Assembly: GCF_004363955.1 (NCBI RefSeq)
Contig: NZ_SNZR01000011.1
Location: 1,612,001 to 1,676,000 of the forward strand
DNA length: 64,000 bases
Direction: 5' to 3'
From: Enterovirga rhinocerotis
GTDB lineage: Bacteria > Pseudomonadota > Alphaproteobacteria > Rhizobiales > Beijerinckiaceae
Shown here: one piece after another, positions 1 to 8,697 of the stretch
How the letters are laid out: each line of letters begins with the position of its first letter
Numbering within the stretch: position 1 is the first letter of the stretch
Made by a program: the position numbers and the translations under genes
Notes under the pieces: generated by a model
Databases searched by the model: none
Seen by the model: the letters and a program-made list of their open reading frames with translations, nothing else
Told to the model about the DNA's origin: nothing

Positions 1-1365
1 GATGAACACGGCGGACAGCACGAGCGCGATCGCGATCACCGCGCTTCCGACCTCGTCCATGGTCACGTGGGCAGCCTCGCGCGGCGTCTTCCCGTCTGCG
101 ATCTGACGCTCGACGTTCTCCACCACGACGATGGCGTCGTCGACGACGATGCCGATCGCGAGCACCAACCCGAACAGCGACAAGCTGTTCAACGAGAAGC
201 CGAATGCGCTCATCAGCGCGAAGGTGCCGATGAGCGAGACCGGAATCGCGACGATCGGGATGATCGCGGTGCGCCAGCTCTGGAGGAAGACGAGAATGAC
301 GATGATGACCAGGATCACCGCCTCGCCGAGAGTCTTGTAGACCTCGAACACCGATTGCTCGACGAAGGTCGTCGGATTGTACGCGATCTTGTACTCGAGC
401 CCCTTGGGGAACTGCAGCTGAAGCTGCTGCATCTTCGCGATGATGGCTTCGGCCGCCGCGATCGCATTCGTTCCGGGGCGCTGGAAGATGCCGATGCCGA
501 TCGCGGGTTTGCCGTCGAGGTAGGACCCCGTCGTGTAATCGCGCGCGCCGAGTTCGACCCGGCCGAGTTCCCTCAAGCGGACGAGGCGTCCGTCCACCGC
601 CTTGACGATGATGTCCTGGAACTGATTGACGCTGTGGAACCGACCCTGGGTCTGGACGATGAGCTGGAACGCGCTGCCCTGGGGGGTCGGAGGTCCGCCG
701 AGCGCGCCGCCGGCCACCTGAATGTTCTGCTCCTGCAGCGCAGCGGTGACGTCGGTCGTCGATAGCCGGTAGGCGGCGAGCTTGTTCGGATCGAGCCAGA
801 TCCGCATCGAGTATTCGCGCGCGCCGAACACGGTCACGTCGCCGACGCCTTCGAGGCGGATCAGCTCGTCGCGAACGCGGATCAGCGCGTAGTTCGAGAT
901 GTAGAGCTGGTCGAAGCTGTCGTCGGGCGACAGCATGTGGACGACCATCAGGAAGTCCGACGACGCCTTGCGGGTGACGACGCCGAGCGAGCGCACCTCA
1001 GCCGGCAGGCGCGGCGTCGCCGTGGCGACGCGGTTCTGGACGAGCACGTTCGCCTGATCGAGATTGGTACCCGGCTTGAACGTGATCGTCAGCTGCATCG
1101 CGCCGTCGGCGCTCGAATACGAGGACATGTACAACATGTCCTCGACGCCGTTGATCTCCTGCTCGATCGGCGTCGCCACGGTTGCGGCGACCGTCTCCGC
1201 ATTCGCCCCCGGATAGGTCGCACGGACGGTGATCGTCGGCGGCGCGATCTCCGGGTACTGCGCGATCGGCAGACGCGTGTAGGAGACGTAGCCGACGAGG
1301 ACGAGGACGATCGAAAGGACCGATGCGAAGATCGGCCGATCGACGAAGAAGTGGGCGAAGCGCAT
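1..1365 (-). CDS. RND multidrug efflux permease, N-terminal part (cut by window edge)
   Basis: This is an inner-membrane proton-driven drug exporter of the AcrB/MexB (HAE1) type. Only the first 455 residues are visible; the C-terminal half lies beyond the left edge. After the first membrane helix (about residues 10-28) come the porter-domain stretches 'ATYPGANAE' and 'PGTNLDQANVLVQNRV', then a membrane bundle from about residue 335. The TM4 motif 'VVDDAIVVVENVER' carries the adjacent aspartates D409 and D410, which match the AcrB proton-relay pair. The ATG follows the adaptor's TAA with no spacer, so the two are surely co-translated. The family is clear; substrates cannot be read from the sequence. 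No regulator or outer-membrane gene is visible. Confidence 0.93.
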   Translation of the reverse strand, partial: MRFAHFFVDRPIFASVLSIVLVLVGYVSYTRLPIAQYPEIAPPTITVRATYPGANAETVAATVATPIEQEINGVEDMLYMSSYSSADGAMQLTITFKPGTNLDQANVLVQNRVATATPRLPAEVRSLGVVTRKASSDFLMVVHMLSPDDSFDQLYISNYALIRVRDELIRLEGVGDVTVFGAREYSMRIWLDPNKLAAYRLSTTDVTAALQEQNIQVAGGALGGPPTPQGSAFQLIVQTQGRFHSVNQFQDIIVKAVDGRLVRLRELGRVELGARDYTTGSYLDGKPAIGIGIFQRPGTNAIAAAEAIIAKMQQLQLQFPKGLEYKIAYNPTTFVEQSVFEVYKTLGEAVILVIIVILVFLQSWRTAIIPIVAIPVSLIGTFALMSAFGFSLNSLSLFGLVLAIGIVVDDAIVVVENVERQIADGKTPREAAHVTMDEVGSAVIAIALVLSAVFI

Positions 1366-2514
1366 TTACTGACCGTTCACCGCTTTCACGGGCGGCAGTT
1401 CCTGCCGTTCCGGAGTGACCTTGATGCCAGGCCGAACCCGCTGCAGACCGTTGACGACGATCGTCTCGTCGCCGGTCAGGCCGCTCCGGATGAGCCGGTA
1501 GCCGTCGATGCGCGGACCAGGTCGAACGACCTTTGCCGACACGGTGCCATCACCGGCGACGACCCAGACGAATCTCCGGTCCTGGTCGGTCGCGATCGCC
1601 TCATCGGGGATGAGGACGCCTCGATGGGGCGGAGACCCCGTCACCTGAACCCGCCCGAACAGGCCGGGCACGAGCAACAGGTCCTTGTTCTCGGCGATCA
1701 CGCGCGCCTGGATCGTGCCGCTCGCCTGATCGATCCGGTTGTCGATGAAGTCCATCTTGGCGGGGCGCTTGAACTCACGCTCGCCGGTCAGCGCCAAGAG
1801 CGCGTCCGAGGTCGGCTCGTTGCCCGATTGGCGGGCCATCAGCAGGACGCGCGAATAGGCGAGGTACGACCTCTCGTCGACATCGAAATAGAAATAGATC
1901 GGATCCATCGTCACGATGTTGGTCAGCAACGTATCGTTCGCGTTGACGAGGTTTCCGACCGAGATGTTTCGTCGGCTGATCCGGCCGGAGACCGGCGCCT
2001 TGATCTCCGTGAAATCGAAGTTGAGCTGGGCGTTGCGGAGAGCGCCCTGAGCGCTGTCGAGATCGGCGCGCGCGCTCACGTAGGATTGCCGGCGCTGATC
2101 CACCAGCTGATCCGAGATGTTGCCCGTCCGCTGCAGCGACTGGGCACGCTCGTAATCCGTCTGGGCGAAGGTCAGCCGCGCCTGGGCCGAGGCGACGCTC
2201 GCCTGCGCCTGATCGAGAGCGGCCTTGTAGGGCCGGCGGTCGATCACGAACAGCAGATCGTCCTTCTTGACGATCGCCCCATCCGTGAAGCCGACCTTCT
2301 CAAGGTATCCCGAGACGCGGGCCCGGACATCGACCGAATCGACCGCGGCGAACCGGCCGGTGAACTCGTCGTACTCGACGACGTCCTTGACCACAGGCTT
2401 CGCAACCGTGACCTTCGGCGGGGGACCGCCCGGCATCTGAGCAGTAGCAGCGCCGACTGCGAAGGCCGAAATAGCCATCGCAGCGGCCAATATCGCCGTC
2501 TTGGTCAACCGCAT
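1366..2514 (-). CDS. RND efflux periplasmic adaptor (membrane fusion protein)
   Basis: This is the periplasmic adaptor (MexA/AcrA family, HlyD-like) that links the RND pump to an outer-membrane channel. I chose the start that puts a signal peptide at the N-terminus (hydrophobic core AAAMAISAFAVGAA, cleavage near ATA-Q), giving 382 residues; an upstream in-frame ATG at 2586 would only add a basic non-secretory leader. After the signal come a lipoyl-like half (GYLEKVGFTDGAIVKKDDLL), a long alpha-hairpin (about residues 95-165), the second lipoyl half (APVSGRISRRNISVGNLV), a beta-barrel and a membrane-proximal domain (VVNGLQRVRPGIKV). Its stop abuts the permease start. A typical two-gene efflux operon. 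Confidence 0.93.
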   Translation of the reverse strand: MRLTKTAILAAAMAISAFAVGAATAQMPGGPPPKVTVAKPVVKDVVEYDEFTGRFAAVDSVDVRARVSGYLEKVGFTDGAIVKKDDLLFVIDRRPYKAALDQAQASVASAQARLTFAQTDYERAQSLQRTGNISDQLVDQRRQSYVSARADLDSAQGALRNAQLNFDFTEIKAPVSGRISRRNISVGNLVNANDTLLTNIVTMDPIYFYFDVDERSYLAYSRVLLMARQSGNEPTSDALLALTGEREFKRPAKMDFIDNRIDQASGTIQARVIAENKDLLLVPGLFGRVQVTGSPPHRGVLIPDEAIATDQDRRFVWVVAGDGTVSAKVVRPGPRIDGYRLIRSGLTGDETIVVNGLQRVRPGIKVTPERQELPPVKAVNGQ

Positions 2515-2609
2515 CGTCAATCCACTTCTGCAGCGCCCATAAAGGGCGCCACGTCGGAAGTCAGGTGTGAAGACGCACTCCCGCAAGCGGGCTACGCCCT
2601 ACGAAGGTC

Positions 2610-2942
2610 TCATGTCGGGAGAGCGACGGCCCCGCCTTGTGCCACCCATCCCTTGAAACCGGGAGCAAGATGCTCGCGGACGTCGATCCCTGCCTGGCGA
2701 GCCGCCTCGATCGCGATGCGCGACCGAACGCCTCCCGCACAGACGAACACAATACGCCGGCCGTCGTCGACGGGCAGACCCGCCGGGTCGAATTCCGACA
2801 GCGGCATCGCGACCGAGCCCGGAATCATGCCCGCTGCGAGTTCCCTCGGTTCGCGCACGTCGACGACGATCATCGTGCCGTCTTCGATACCGCCGATGAC
2901 CTCGTCGACGGTCAAATCGACGATCGCTCCAGAACCGGGCAT
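2610..2942 (-). CDS. Rhodanese-like domain protein (single domain)
   Basis: A 110-residue single-domain rhodanese. The active-site loop CAGGVRS contains the catalytic cysteine in a CxxGxRS motif, and the fold's other landmarks are present (VVDVREPRELAAGMIPGSVAMPLSEF, and HLAPGFKGWVAQGG near the end). Such proteins carry persulfide sulfur or act in sulfur relay; the acceptor here is unknown. Two ATGs lie 6 bases apart. I prefer the second because GGAAGG sits 6 bases upstream of it, while it abuts the first. A much longer in-frame extension to 3113 is arginine-rich and unlikely. It precedes the efflux operon on the same strand but is probably functionally separate. Confidence 0.85.
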   Translation of the reverse strand: MPGSGAIVDLTVDEVIGGIEDGTMIVVDVREPRELAAGMIPGSVAMPLSEFDPAGLPVDDGRRIVFVCAGGVRSRIAIEAARQAGIDVREHLAPGFKGWVAQGGAVALPT

Positions 2943-3127
2943 CCTCATCCTTCCCGTCGACAGCTGCGGTTCGTCTGTAGCGCTACGCGCGGCGGCGTTC
3001 CAGAGACCTTCATCGGAACACGGGCGAAATCGGCGCCATCGTGAGGAGCTTCTCACCTCCTGCCGATCGCGCCGGCACTTCTCGCGATGATCGACGTTAA
3101 GGCTCGACCGCAAAGGAGCCTTCTACC

Positions 3128-3370
3128 GTGCAGGACAATGCGTGGCAGCCGATCGAGACCGCCCCGAAAGACTTGGACATTCTCGTCCATACACCCCCGT
3201 GGGGGTCGATCATCGCGCGCTTCAGCGAGGAGTTCGGGCAATGGTTGTCGCGGATGCAGATGCCGGCCTCGATCCAGGCTGCGGACGAGTTGCCGACCCA
3301 CTGGCAGCCCCTGCCTGACGCTCCCGTGGGCAGCGAGGCGAAACCGCTCGCCAGGCCTGCTGCGATTTAG
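3128..3370 (+). CDS. DUF551-like small protein
   Basis: An 80-residue protein with the DUF551 layout: N-terminal 'WQPIETAPKDLDILVHTP', then a glycine/tryptophan-containing middle and 'THWQPLPDAP' near the end. The function of this family is unknown; members are often found in phages and in bacterial accessory DNA. The GTG start is supported by an AAGGAG ribosome binding site 9 bases upstream. It is divergent from the rhodanese gene, and the 185 bases between them must hold both promoters. No other phage gene is visible nearby. Confidence 0.7.
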   Translation: MQDNAWQPIETAPKDLDILVHTPPWGSIIARFSEEFGQWLSRMQMPASIQAADELPTHWQPLPDAPVGSEAKPLARPAAI

Positions 3371-3383
3371 ATCAGATCCAGCC

Positions 3384-3413
3384 TTGACAGGTTTCGAGAG
3401 CCGGTCAGATTGT
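3384..3413 (+). promoter_or_regulatory. Candidate sigma-70 promoter of the molybdenum hydroxylase operon
   Basis: A perfect -35 hexamer TTGACA (3384-3389) is followed after 18 bases by GATTGT, which keeps the important second and sixth bases of the -10 box. It lies about 45 bases before the first gene of the operon. The -10 match is weak, so this is tentative. Confidence 0.4.
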
Positions 3414-3455
3414 TAGTGTACGAACGATCTGGCCACTCTGGCCCTGCGAGGGTGC

Positions 3456-4289
3456 ATGTACCTTCGGCCGTCGACCCTGCGCGAAGCCTGTGAGGCCCTC
3501 GTCGAGGCGCCGGCCGCGATCCTGGCCGGCGGCACCGACTTCTTTCCCGCTCTGGCCGATCGCCCTCCCCCGCCCCGCATCCTCGACCTGTCCCGCATCG
3601 ACGGGCTCGACGGACTCGAGATCATCGACGGCGTGCTGCGGATCGGCGCCCGCGTGACCTGGAGCCGGATCGCCAGGGCGCCGCTCCCGCCCTGTTTCGA
3701 CGGTTTGCGGGCCGCCGCGCGCGAGGTGGGCTCGGTCCAGATCCAGAACGTCGCCACGCTCTCAGGCAATCTCTGCAACGCCTCGCCGGCCGCCGACGGC
3801 GTCCCTCCCCTTCTGACGCTGGACGCATCCGTCGAGCTTGCCAGTTCTTCGGGAACGAGATGCCTGCCGCTGGCGGCGTTCCTCCTGGGAAACCGACACA
3901 CCGCGCGGCGCCCCGACGAGATCCTCACGGCGATCCTCGTCCCTGTGGCCAGCCCCGACGCCACCTCGTGCTTCCTCAAACTCGGCGCGCGGCGCTATCT
4001 CGTCATCTCGATCGTCATGGTCGCGGTGCTGCTCGAGGTCGCCGAGGGGCGGGTGCGCTCGGCGCGGATCGCCATCGGCGCCTGCTCGGCCGTCGCCACC
4101 CGCATGCCGGAGCTGGAGGCGGCGCTGATCGGTGCCTCGCCGGCCGCTCTGGGCAGCCTGGTGCGGCCACACCATCTCGAGCGTCTCGCTCCGATCGCCG
4201 ACGTCAGGGCCACGGCAGATTATCGCAGCGAGGCGGCGCTCGAGCTCGTCCGGCGCGCGCTCCGTCGCTGTGACGGAGCCGCCGCATGA
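3456..4289 (+). CDS. FAD-binding subunit of a molybdenum hydroxylase (CoxM/XDH-type)
   Basis: This is the flavin subunit of a xanthine-oxidase-family enzyme, passing electrons from the 2Fe-2S centres to an acceptor. At 277 residues it matches stand-alone CoxM/NdhF-type subunits. Two FAD pyrophosphate-binding signatures are visible: 'ILAGGTDFFP' (residues ~22-31) and 'TLSGNLCNASPAADGVPPLL' (~103-122). The C-terminal CO-dehydrogenase flavoprotein domain follows. It is the first gene of the operon and overlaps the next gene by 4 bases (ATGA), so the two subunits are translationally coupled. The substrate cannot be told from this subunit. Confidence 0.92.
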   Translation: MYLRPSTLREACEALVEAPAAILAGGTDFFPALADRPPPPRILDLSRIDGLDGLEIIDGVLRIGARVTWSRIARAPLPPCFDGLRAAAREVGSVQIQNVATLSGNLCNASPAADGVPPLLTLDASVELASSSGTRCLPLAAFLLGNRHTARRPDEILTAILVPVASPDATSCFLKLGARRYLVISIVMVAVLLEVAEGRVRSARIAIGACSAVATRMPELEAALIGASPAALGSLVRPHHLERLAPIADVRATADYRSEAALELVRRALRRCDGAAA

Positions 4290-7210
4290 GCGCGGCCCTT
4301 TCGAGCACCTCGCCGATCTCCTGCCAGCTCAACGGCGCGCGCGTCACGTTCCCGCCCGACCCTTCGGCACGCCTCAGCAGCGCGTTGCGCGGGCTCGGCC
4401 TGACGGGCACGAAGGTCGGCTGCGATGCCGGGGATTGCGGCGCCTGCACGGTCCTTCTCGACGGCGCCCCGATCTGCGCCTGCCTGTGCTCCACCGCTCA
4501 GGCCGAAGGGCGGGACGTGCGGACGATCGAAGGCCTGACGGCGACGAACCCGGCGGCCGTCCAGCTTCAGGCCGCGTTCCTGCGCCACGGAGCCGCCCAA
4601 TGCGGCTTCTGCACGCCGGGCATGATCGTCGCAGCGACCGCGCTGCTCGAGCGGAACTCCCGGCCGACCGAGGCGGAGGTGTCGGACGCCATCGGGGGCG
4701 TGCTGTGCCGCTGCACGGGCTACCGCAAGATCGTCGCGGCGATCCTCGACGTGCCCGCGACCGCATTCGACGGGCCGCAGCCGCCCTCCGGCACCGCGAT
4801 CGGTGCCCGGATCGCCCGCCTCGACGGCAGGCGGAAGGTCACCGGGGCCGACAGCTACGGTGACGACGGAGCGCCTGCCGACGCGCTCGTGCTGAAGGTC
4901 GTGCGGAGCCCGCACCATCGCGCCGCCTTCGCCTTCGGCGACATCGGCGCATTCCTGACCGCGCATCCGGGTCTGATCGCCGTCCTCATGGCCCCGGACG
5001 TGACCGGCGTGAACCGCTTCGGCGTCATCGCGCCCTTCGCCGATCAGCCGGTCTTCGCCGAACGCGAAACACGCTTCAAGGGCGAGGCGGTCGCGGCGAT
5101 CGTCGGCGAGGCGGAGGCCATGGCGGCGCTGGACCTCTCGGCGTTCCCGGTCGCCTGGACGGAGCTGCGCCCCGCGCTCTCTCCCGACGAGGCCCGTGCG
5201 ATGGGAGCCAGCCGTCTGCACGAGAGCCGGCCGGACAACGTGCTCGTGCGAGGCCGAGTTGCCCGCGGCGATGTCGAGGCCGGCCTTGCCGCTGCGGCCG
5301 TCCGAGCCGAAGGGCTCTTCGAGACGGGCTTCGTCGAACATGCGCCGATCGAACCGGAGGCGGGATGGGCGCGCCGGGTCGGCGACCGGATCGAGATCCA
5401 CGCCTGCACCCAGGCGCCCTACATGGACCGGGACGACGTCGCCGCGATCCTCGGCATCGCGCCCGAGGCGGTGCGGATCGTGCCGACGGCGGTCGGCGGC
5501 GGCTTCGGGACGAAGCTCGACCTCTCCGTGCAACCCTTCCTCGCCCTCGCCGCCTGGCGGCTCGGCCGGCCGGTGCGGATGACGTACTCGCGCCGCGAAT
5601 CCATCATGACGACGACGAAGCGCCATCCGGCCCGCATCCGGATGCGGGCCGGGGCCGCATCGGACGGCCGCCTCCTCGCGCTCGACGTCGAGGCCGAATT
5701 CAACACGGGCGCCTATGCCTCCTGGGGACCGACCGTCGCCAACCGCGTACCCGTCCACGCCTCCGGACCCTATCTCGTGCCGAACTACCGGGCGCGGAGC
5801 GTCGCGGTGCACACCCATGTCGTGCCAGCCGGGGCCTTCCGCGGCTTCGGCGTGCCGCAGGCCGCCGTGGCGCAGGAGCAGATCTACGACGAACTCGCCG
5901 CGGCCCTCGGCATGGATGCGTTGGATTTCCGCATCCTGAACGCGCTCGGCCCGGACGATCCCACCGTGACGGGCCAGATCCTCGGCCCGGGCACCGGCAT
6001 CCGTGCCTGTTTCGAGGCGCTGCGGCCGGCCTGGACCCGCGCGCGAGCCGAGGCCGCCGCCTTCAATCGAGGCCGCGCGGCGAACGGACATCTGCGCCGC
6101 GGCGTCGGCATCGCCGGGATGTGGTACGGCTGCGGCAACACCTCGATGTCGAACCCGTCCACCATGCGGATCGGCATCACCCATGACGGCCGCATCGTCC
6201 TGCATCAGGGCGCGGTGGATATCGGCCAGGGCTCGAACACGATCATCCCGCAGATCGCGGCGGACGCGCTCGGCGTGCCGCTCGGCGCGCTCGATCTCGC
6301 GCCGCCTGATACGGACCTGACGCCGGACGCGGGCAAGACCTCGGCCTCGCGTCAGACGGTCGTCAGCGGCAAGGCGACGGAACTCGCCTGCCGCGCTCTG
6401 CGCGCGGCGATCCTGCGAATGGCCAATGCCGGCAGCGACGCCACCATCCGGCCGGCCCCGGGCGAGCTCCGCGTCGATGAAGCCGGACATCGGCGCCTCA
6501 TCCGCCTCGCCGATCTGCCGCTCGACGAGCGCGGCTACGCCATCTCGGCCGAGGAGACCTTCGATCCGCCGACGACGCCGCTCGACGAGGACGGGCAGGG
6601 ACATCCCTATGCCGTCTACGGCTTCGGCGCGCATCTCGCCGAGATCGAGGTCGACCTCGCCCTCGGCACGGTGAAGGTCCTCCACGTCACCGCCGCCCAC
6701 GATGTCGGCCGGGCGATCAACCCGACGCTGCTCGAAGGTCAGATCGAGGGCGGCATTGCCCAGGGGCTCGGCCTCGCCTTGATGGAGGAGTTCCATCCCG
6801 GCCGCGGCGAGAACCTGCACGATTATCTGATCCCGACGGTCGGCGACGTGCCGCCGATCACCACCATCCTGATCGAGGACCCCAACCCGGTCGGCCCCTC
6901 GGGCGCCAAGGGCATCGGCGAGCAGGCCCTGATCCCGACGGCGCCGGCGATCCTCAACGCCATCCACCACGCGACGGGAACCCGCATCCGGCGCGTGCCC
7001 GCGACGCCGGACCGCGTGCTGGCGGCGATCAGAGAAGCGCATCTTGCCGCCGATCCCTCCCCTCCAGGGGAGGGCGAGTCGGCGCCAGCCGACCGGGGTG
7101 GGGTGCTGCCCGGCTGGGGGTGTCCCCACCCCGGTTCGACGCTCCGCGTCGACTCGCCCTCCCCTATCGGGAGGGATCGGGACAGGACGGACCAAGGGCA
7201 GCGCCCATGA
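4286..7210 (+). CDS. Molybdenum hydroxylase, fused 2Fe-2S plus molybdopterin catalytic subunit
   Basis: A 974-residue fusion of two parts that are often separate. Residues 1-160 bind two 2Fe-2S clusters: C46, C51, C54 and C66 (plant-ferredoxin type), then C106, C109, C141 and C143 (alpha-helical type). The molybdopterin-cytosine-dinucleotide catalytic domain follows, with GGGFGTK, GAFRGFG and a C-terminal 'GAKGIGEQA' holding the expected active-site glutamate. The fusion resembles aldehyde oxidoreductase (Mop), but here a separate FAD subunit precedes it. It likely hydroxylates an N-heterocycle or aldehyde. With the next gene, nicotinate-like substrates are the leading guess. From about residue 922 the protein is encoded by an inverted-repeat element, giving a 52-residue Pro/Gly-rich tail foreign to the family. 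Its TGA overlaps the next ATG. Confidence 0.9.
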   Translation: MSAALSSTSPISCQLNGARVTFPPDPSARLSSALRGLGLTGTKVGCDAGDCGACTVLLDGAPICACLCSTAQAEGRDVRTIEGLTATNPAAVQLQAAFLRHGAAQCGFCTPGMIVAATALLERNSRPTEAEVSDAIGGVLCRCTGYRKIVAAILDVPATAFDGPQPPSGTAIGARIARLDGRRKVTGADSYGDDGAPADALVLKVVRSPHHRAAFAFGDIGAFLTAHPGLIAVLMAPDVTGVNRFGVIAPFADQPVFAERETRFKGEAVAAIVGEAEAMAALDLSAFPVAWTELRPALSPDEARAMGASRLHESRPDNVLVRGRVARGDVEAGLAAAAVRAEGLFETGFVEHAPIEPEAGWARRVGDRIEIHACTQAPYMDRDDVAAILGIAPEAVRIVPTAVGGGFGTKLDLSVQPFLALAAWRLGRPVRMTYSRRESIMTTTKRHPARIRMRAGAASDGRLLALDVEAEFNTGAYASWGPTVANRVPVHASGPYLVPNYRARSVAVHTHVVPAGAFRGFGVPQAAVAQEQIYDELAAALGMDALDFRILNALGPDDPTVTGQILGPGTGIRACFEALRPAWTRARAEAAAFNRGRAANGHLRRGVGIAGMWYGCGNTSMSNPSTMRIGITHDGRIVLHQGAVDIGQGSNTIIPQIAADALGVPLGALDLAPPDTDLTPDAGKTSASRQTVVSGKATELACRALRAAILRMANAGSDATIRPAPGELRVDEAGHRRLIRLADLPLDERGYAISAEETFDPPTTPLDEDGQGHPYAVYGFGAHLAEIEVDLALGTVKVLHVTAAHDVGRAINPTLLEGQIEGGIAQGLGLALMEEFHPGRGENLHDYLIPTVGDVPPITTILIEDPNPVGPSGAKGIGEQALIPTAPAILNAIHHATGTRIRRVPATPDRVLAAIREAHLAADPSPPGEGESAPADRGGVLPGWGCPHPGSTLRVDSPSPIGRDRDRTDQGQRP
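7051..7180. repeat. Inverted-repeat element, copy A (inside coding sequence)
   Basis: A 130-base element with perfect 12-base terminal inverted repeats (CCGATCCCTCCC at 7050-7061, GGGAGGGATCGG at 7169-7180) and internal complementary blocks (GGCGAGTCG against CGACTCGCC; GGGGTGGGG against CCCCACCCC). It closely matches copy B at 9569-9697. It lies in frame at the 3' end of the Mo-subunit gene and supplies its last ~50 codons. It resembles the intergenic hairpin repeats common in alphaproteobacteria. Confidence 0.85.
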
Positions 7211-8697
7211 GCGAAGCGCTGTCGAAACCCGCCGACGACCGCATCCGCTGCGACGCCTGCCCGGTGATGTGCTTCATCCGGCCCGGCCAGGCCGGAGCGT
7301 GCGACCGCTACGCCAACCGGGACGGCGAACTGATCCGGGTCGATCCTCACGTCGTGCTCGAGCGGACCATCACAGCGAGCGGCGCCGTGGTGCCATTCGC
7401 CGGCGGGAGCGGCGGCCATGATTGGGACGGCCGGGTCGTCGGGAGGGAGCCGGTCTTCGTGACCGCCATCGGGGCCGGCACGACCTATCCCGACTACAAG
7501 CCGGCCCCCTTCATCGTCGCCTCGGAGGTCGAGGGCGTCGACATGGTCACGGTCGTGACCGAGGGGATCTTCAGCTATTGCGGCGTCAAGGTGAAGATCG
7601 ACACCGACCGCCATCTCGGCCCCGAGAGCGCCACCGTGCGGGCCAAGGGCGAGGCCGTCGGGCATGTCACGACCGGCGAGTACGGCTCGCAGATGCTCTC
7701 GCTCGGCGGGGTCAACCACCTCACAGGCGGCTCGAAGAAGGAGGGCCGCGTCACCTGCGACACGCTTCTCGCCCTCTGCAACGGCGGGGCGGTCGAACTC
7801 GAGGTGGACGAGGGATCGACCATCGTCATCCAGGCCGGGCGGCCGCCCGAGGTCAACGGACATCGCGAGGAGCGCATGCGCGTCGGCTGCGGCTCGGCGA
7901 CAATCGGCATGTTCGCCAAGCAATGGGAGGGCAAGGTGGACGAGGTCGTCGTCGTCGACGATCACATCACCGGCGTCCTCTCGGAGCATCAGGCCGGCAA
8001 GGTCCTCGGCATCCGCGAGACCGGCATCCGCATCAAGGGGCGCCGCTCGACGCCCGGCCGCTACTTCCAGGTCGCCGAGCCGGGCACGGGCTGGGGCGGC
8101 ACCGACATCACCGACCCGCTCTCGATCCTCGGCGATTTCGACCCCAAGACCGCGCGGCCCGGCCTCTCGCTCCTGATGGTGTCCACGACCGGGGAGCAAT
8201 TCGCCTATTACGAACTCGACGAGGCGCTGCGGCCCGTCGAGCGGGACCTGCCCCCGGATCTTCGACATTCCGTGGACCTCATCGAGGAGAATTGCGAGCC
8301 CGCTCTGTCGACGGTTCTGTTCATGGGCGGGGCCGGCGGCTCGCTTCGCGCGGGCGTGACCGAGAACCCCGTCCGCCTGACGCGATCGGTCAAGGAGGCG
8401 CTGACGACCGTCACCTGCGGCGGAGCGCCGGTCTATGTCTGGCCGGGCGGCGGCATCACCTTCATGGTCGACGTCACCCGCGTGCCCGAGAACGCCTTCG
8501 GCTACGTGCCGACGCCGGCTCTCGTCGCACCGATCGAGTTCACGCTGCCCCTCTCGGCGTACCAGGCGCTCGGCGGGCACATGGCCGACATCCGGCGCCT
8601 CTCCGACATCGCGGCCGACCCCGCCCGGCGGACGGTTTCCCAGGTCGGACGCAATCCCTGGCCGCTCGCGGCTCGCCCCCACCGGAGCCTCGGGTGA
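7207..8697 (+). CDS. 6-hydroxynicotinate reductase-like Fe-S protein
   Basis: A 496-residue protein that I recognise as the family annotated 6-hydroxynicotinate reductase in rhizobia and relatives. In nicotinate breakdown that enzyme reduces 6-hydroxynicotinate to 1,4,5,6-tetrahydro-6-oxonicotinate. The N-terminus has C15, C18, C22 and C32 (CX2CX3CX9C), a plausible 4Fe-4S site. Further on are glycine-rich stretches (GGAGGSLRAGVTENPV; YVWPGGGITFMVDV). The start ATG overlaps the previous stop, and a ribosome-binding purine run lies in the end of repeat A. The stop overlaps the UPF0280 start. The family call is fairly firm; the actual substrate in this organism is inference. Confidence 0.7.
   Translation: MSEALSKPADDRIRCDACPVMCFIRPGQAGACDRYANRDGELIRVDPHVVLERTITASGAVVPFAGGSGGHDWDGRVVGREPVFVTAIGAGTTYPDYKPAPFIVASEVEGVDMVTVVTEGIFSYCGVKVKIDTDRHLGPESATVRAKGEAVGHVTTGEYGSQMLSLGGVNHLTGGSKKEGRVTCDTLLALCNGGAVELEVDEGSTIVIQAGRPPEVNGHREERMRVGCGSATIGMFAKQWEGKVDEVVVVDDHITGVLSEHQAGKVLGIRETGIRIKGRRSTPGRYFQVAEPGTGWGGTDITDPLSILGDFDPKTARPGLSLLMVSTTGEQFAYYELDEALRPVERDLPPDLRHSVDLIEENCEPALSTVLFMGGAGGSLRAGVTENPVRLTRSVKEALTTVTCGGAPVYVWPGGGITFMVDVTRVPENAFGYVPTPALVAPIEFTLPLSAYQALGGHMADIRRLSDIAADPARRTVSQVGRNPWPLAARPHRSLG

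Noticed and set aside
937-3090. 717-codon + strand open frame
   Set aside because: Antisense to the RND adaptor and permease; arginine/aspartate-rich shadow composition of high-GC DNA with no fold signature.
3128-3370. Prophage remnant suggested by the DUF551 gene
   Set aside because: No integrase, structural, lysis or other phage gene is nearby; the family also occurs outside phages.
4220-7195. 991-codon minus-strand open frame
   Set aside because: Exactly antisense to the Mo hydroxylase subunit, whose cofactor motifs are clear; the antisense product is low-complexity.
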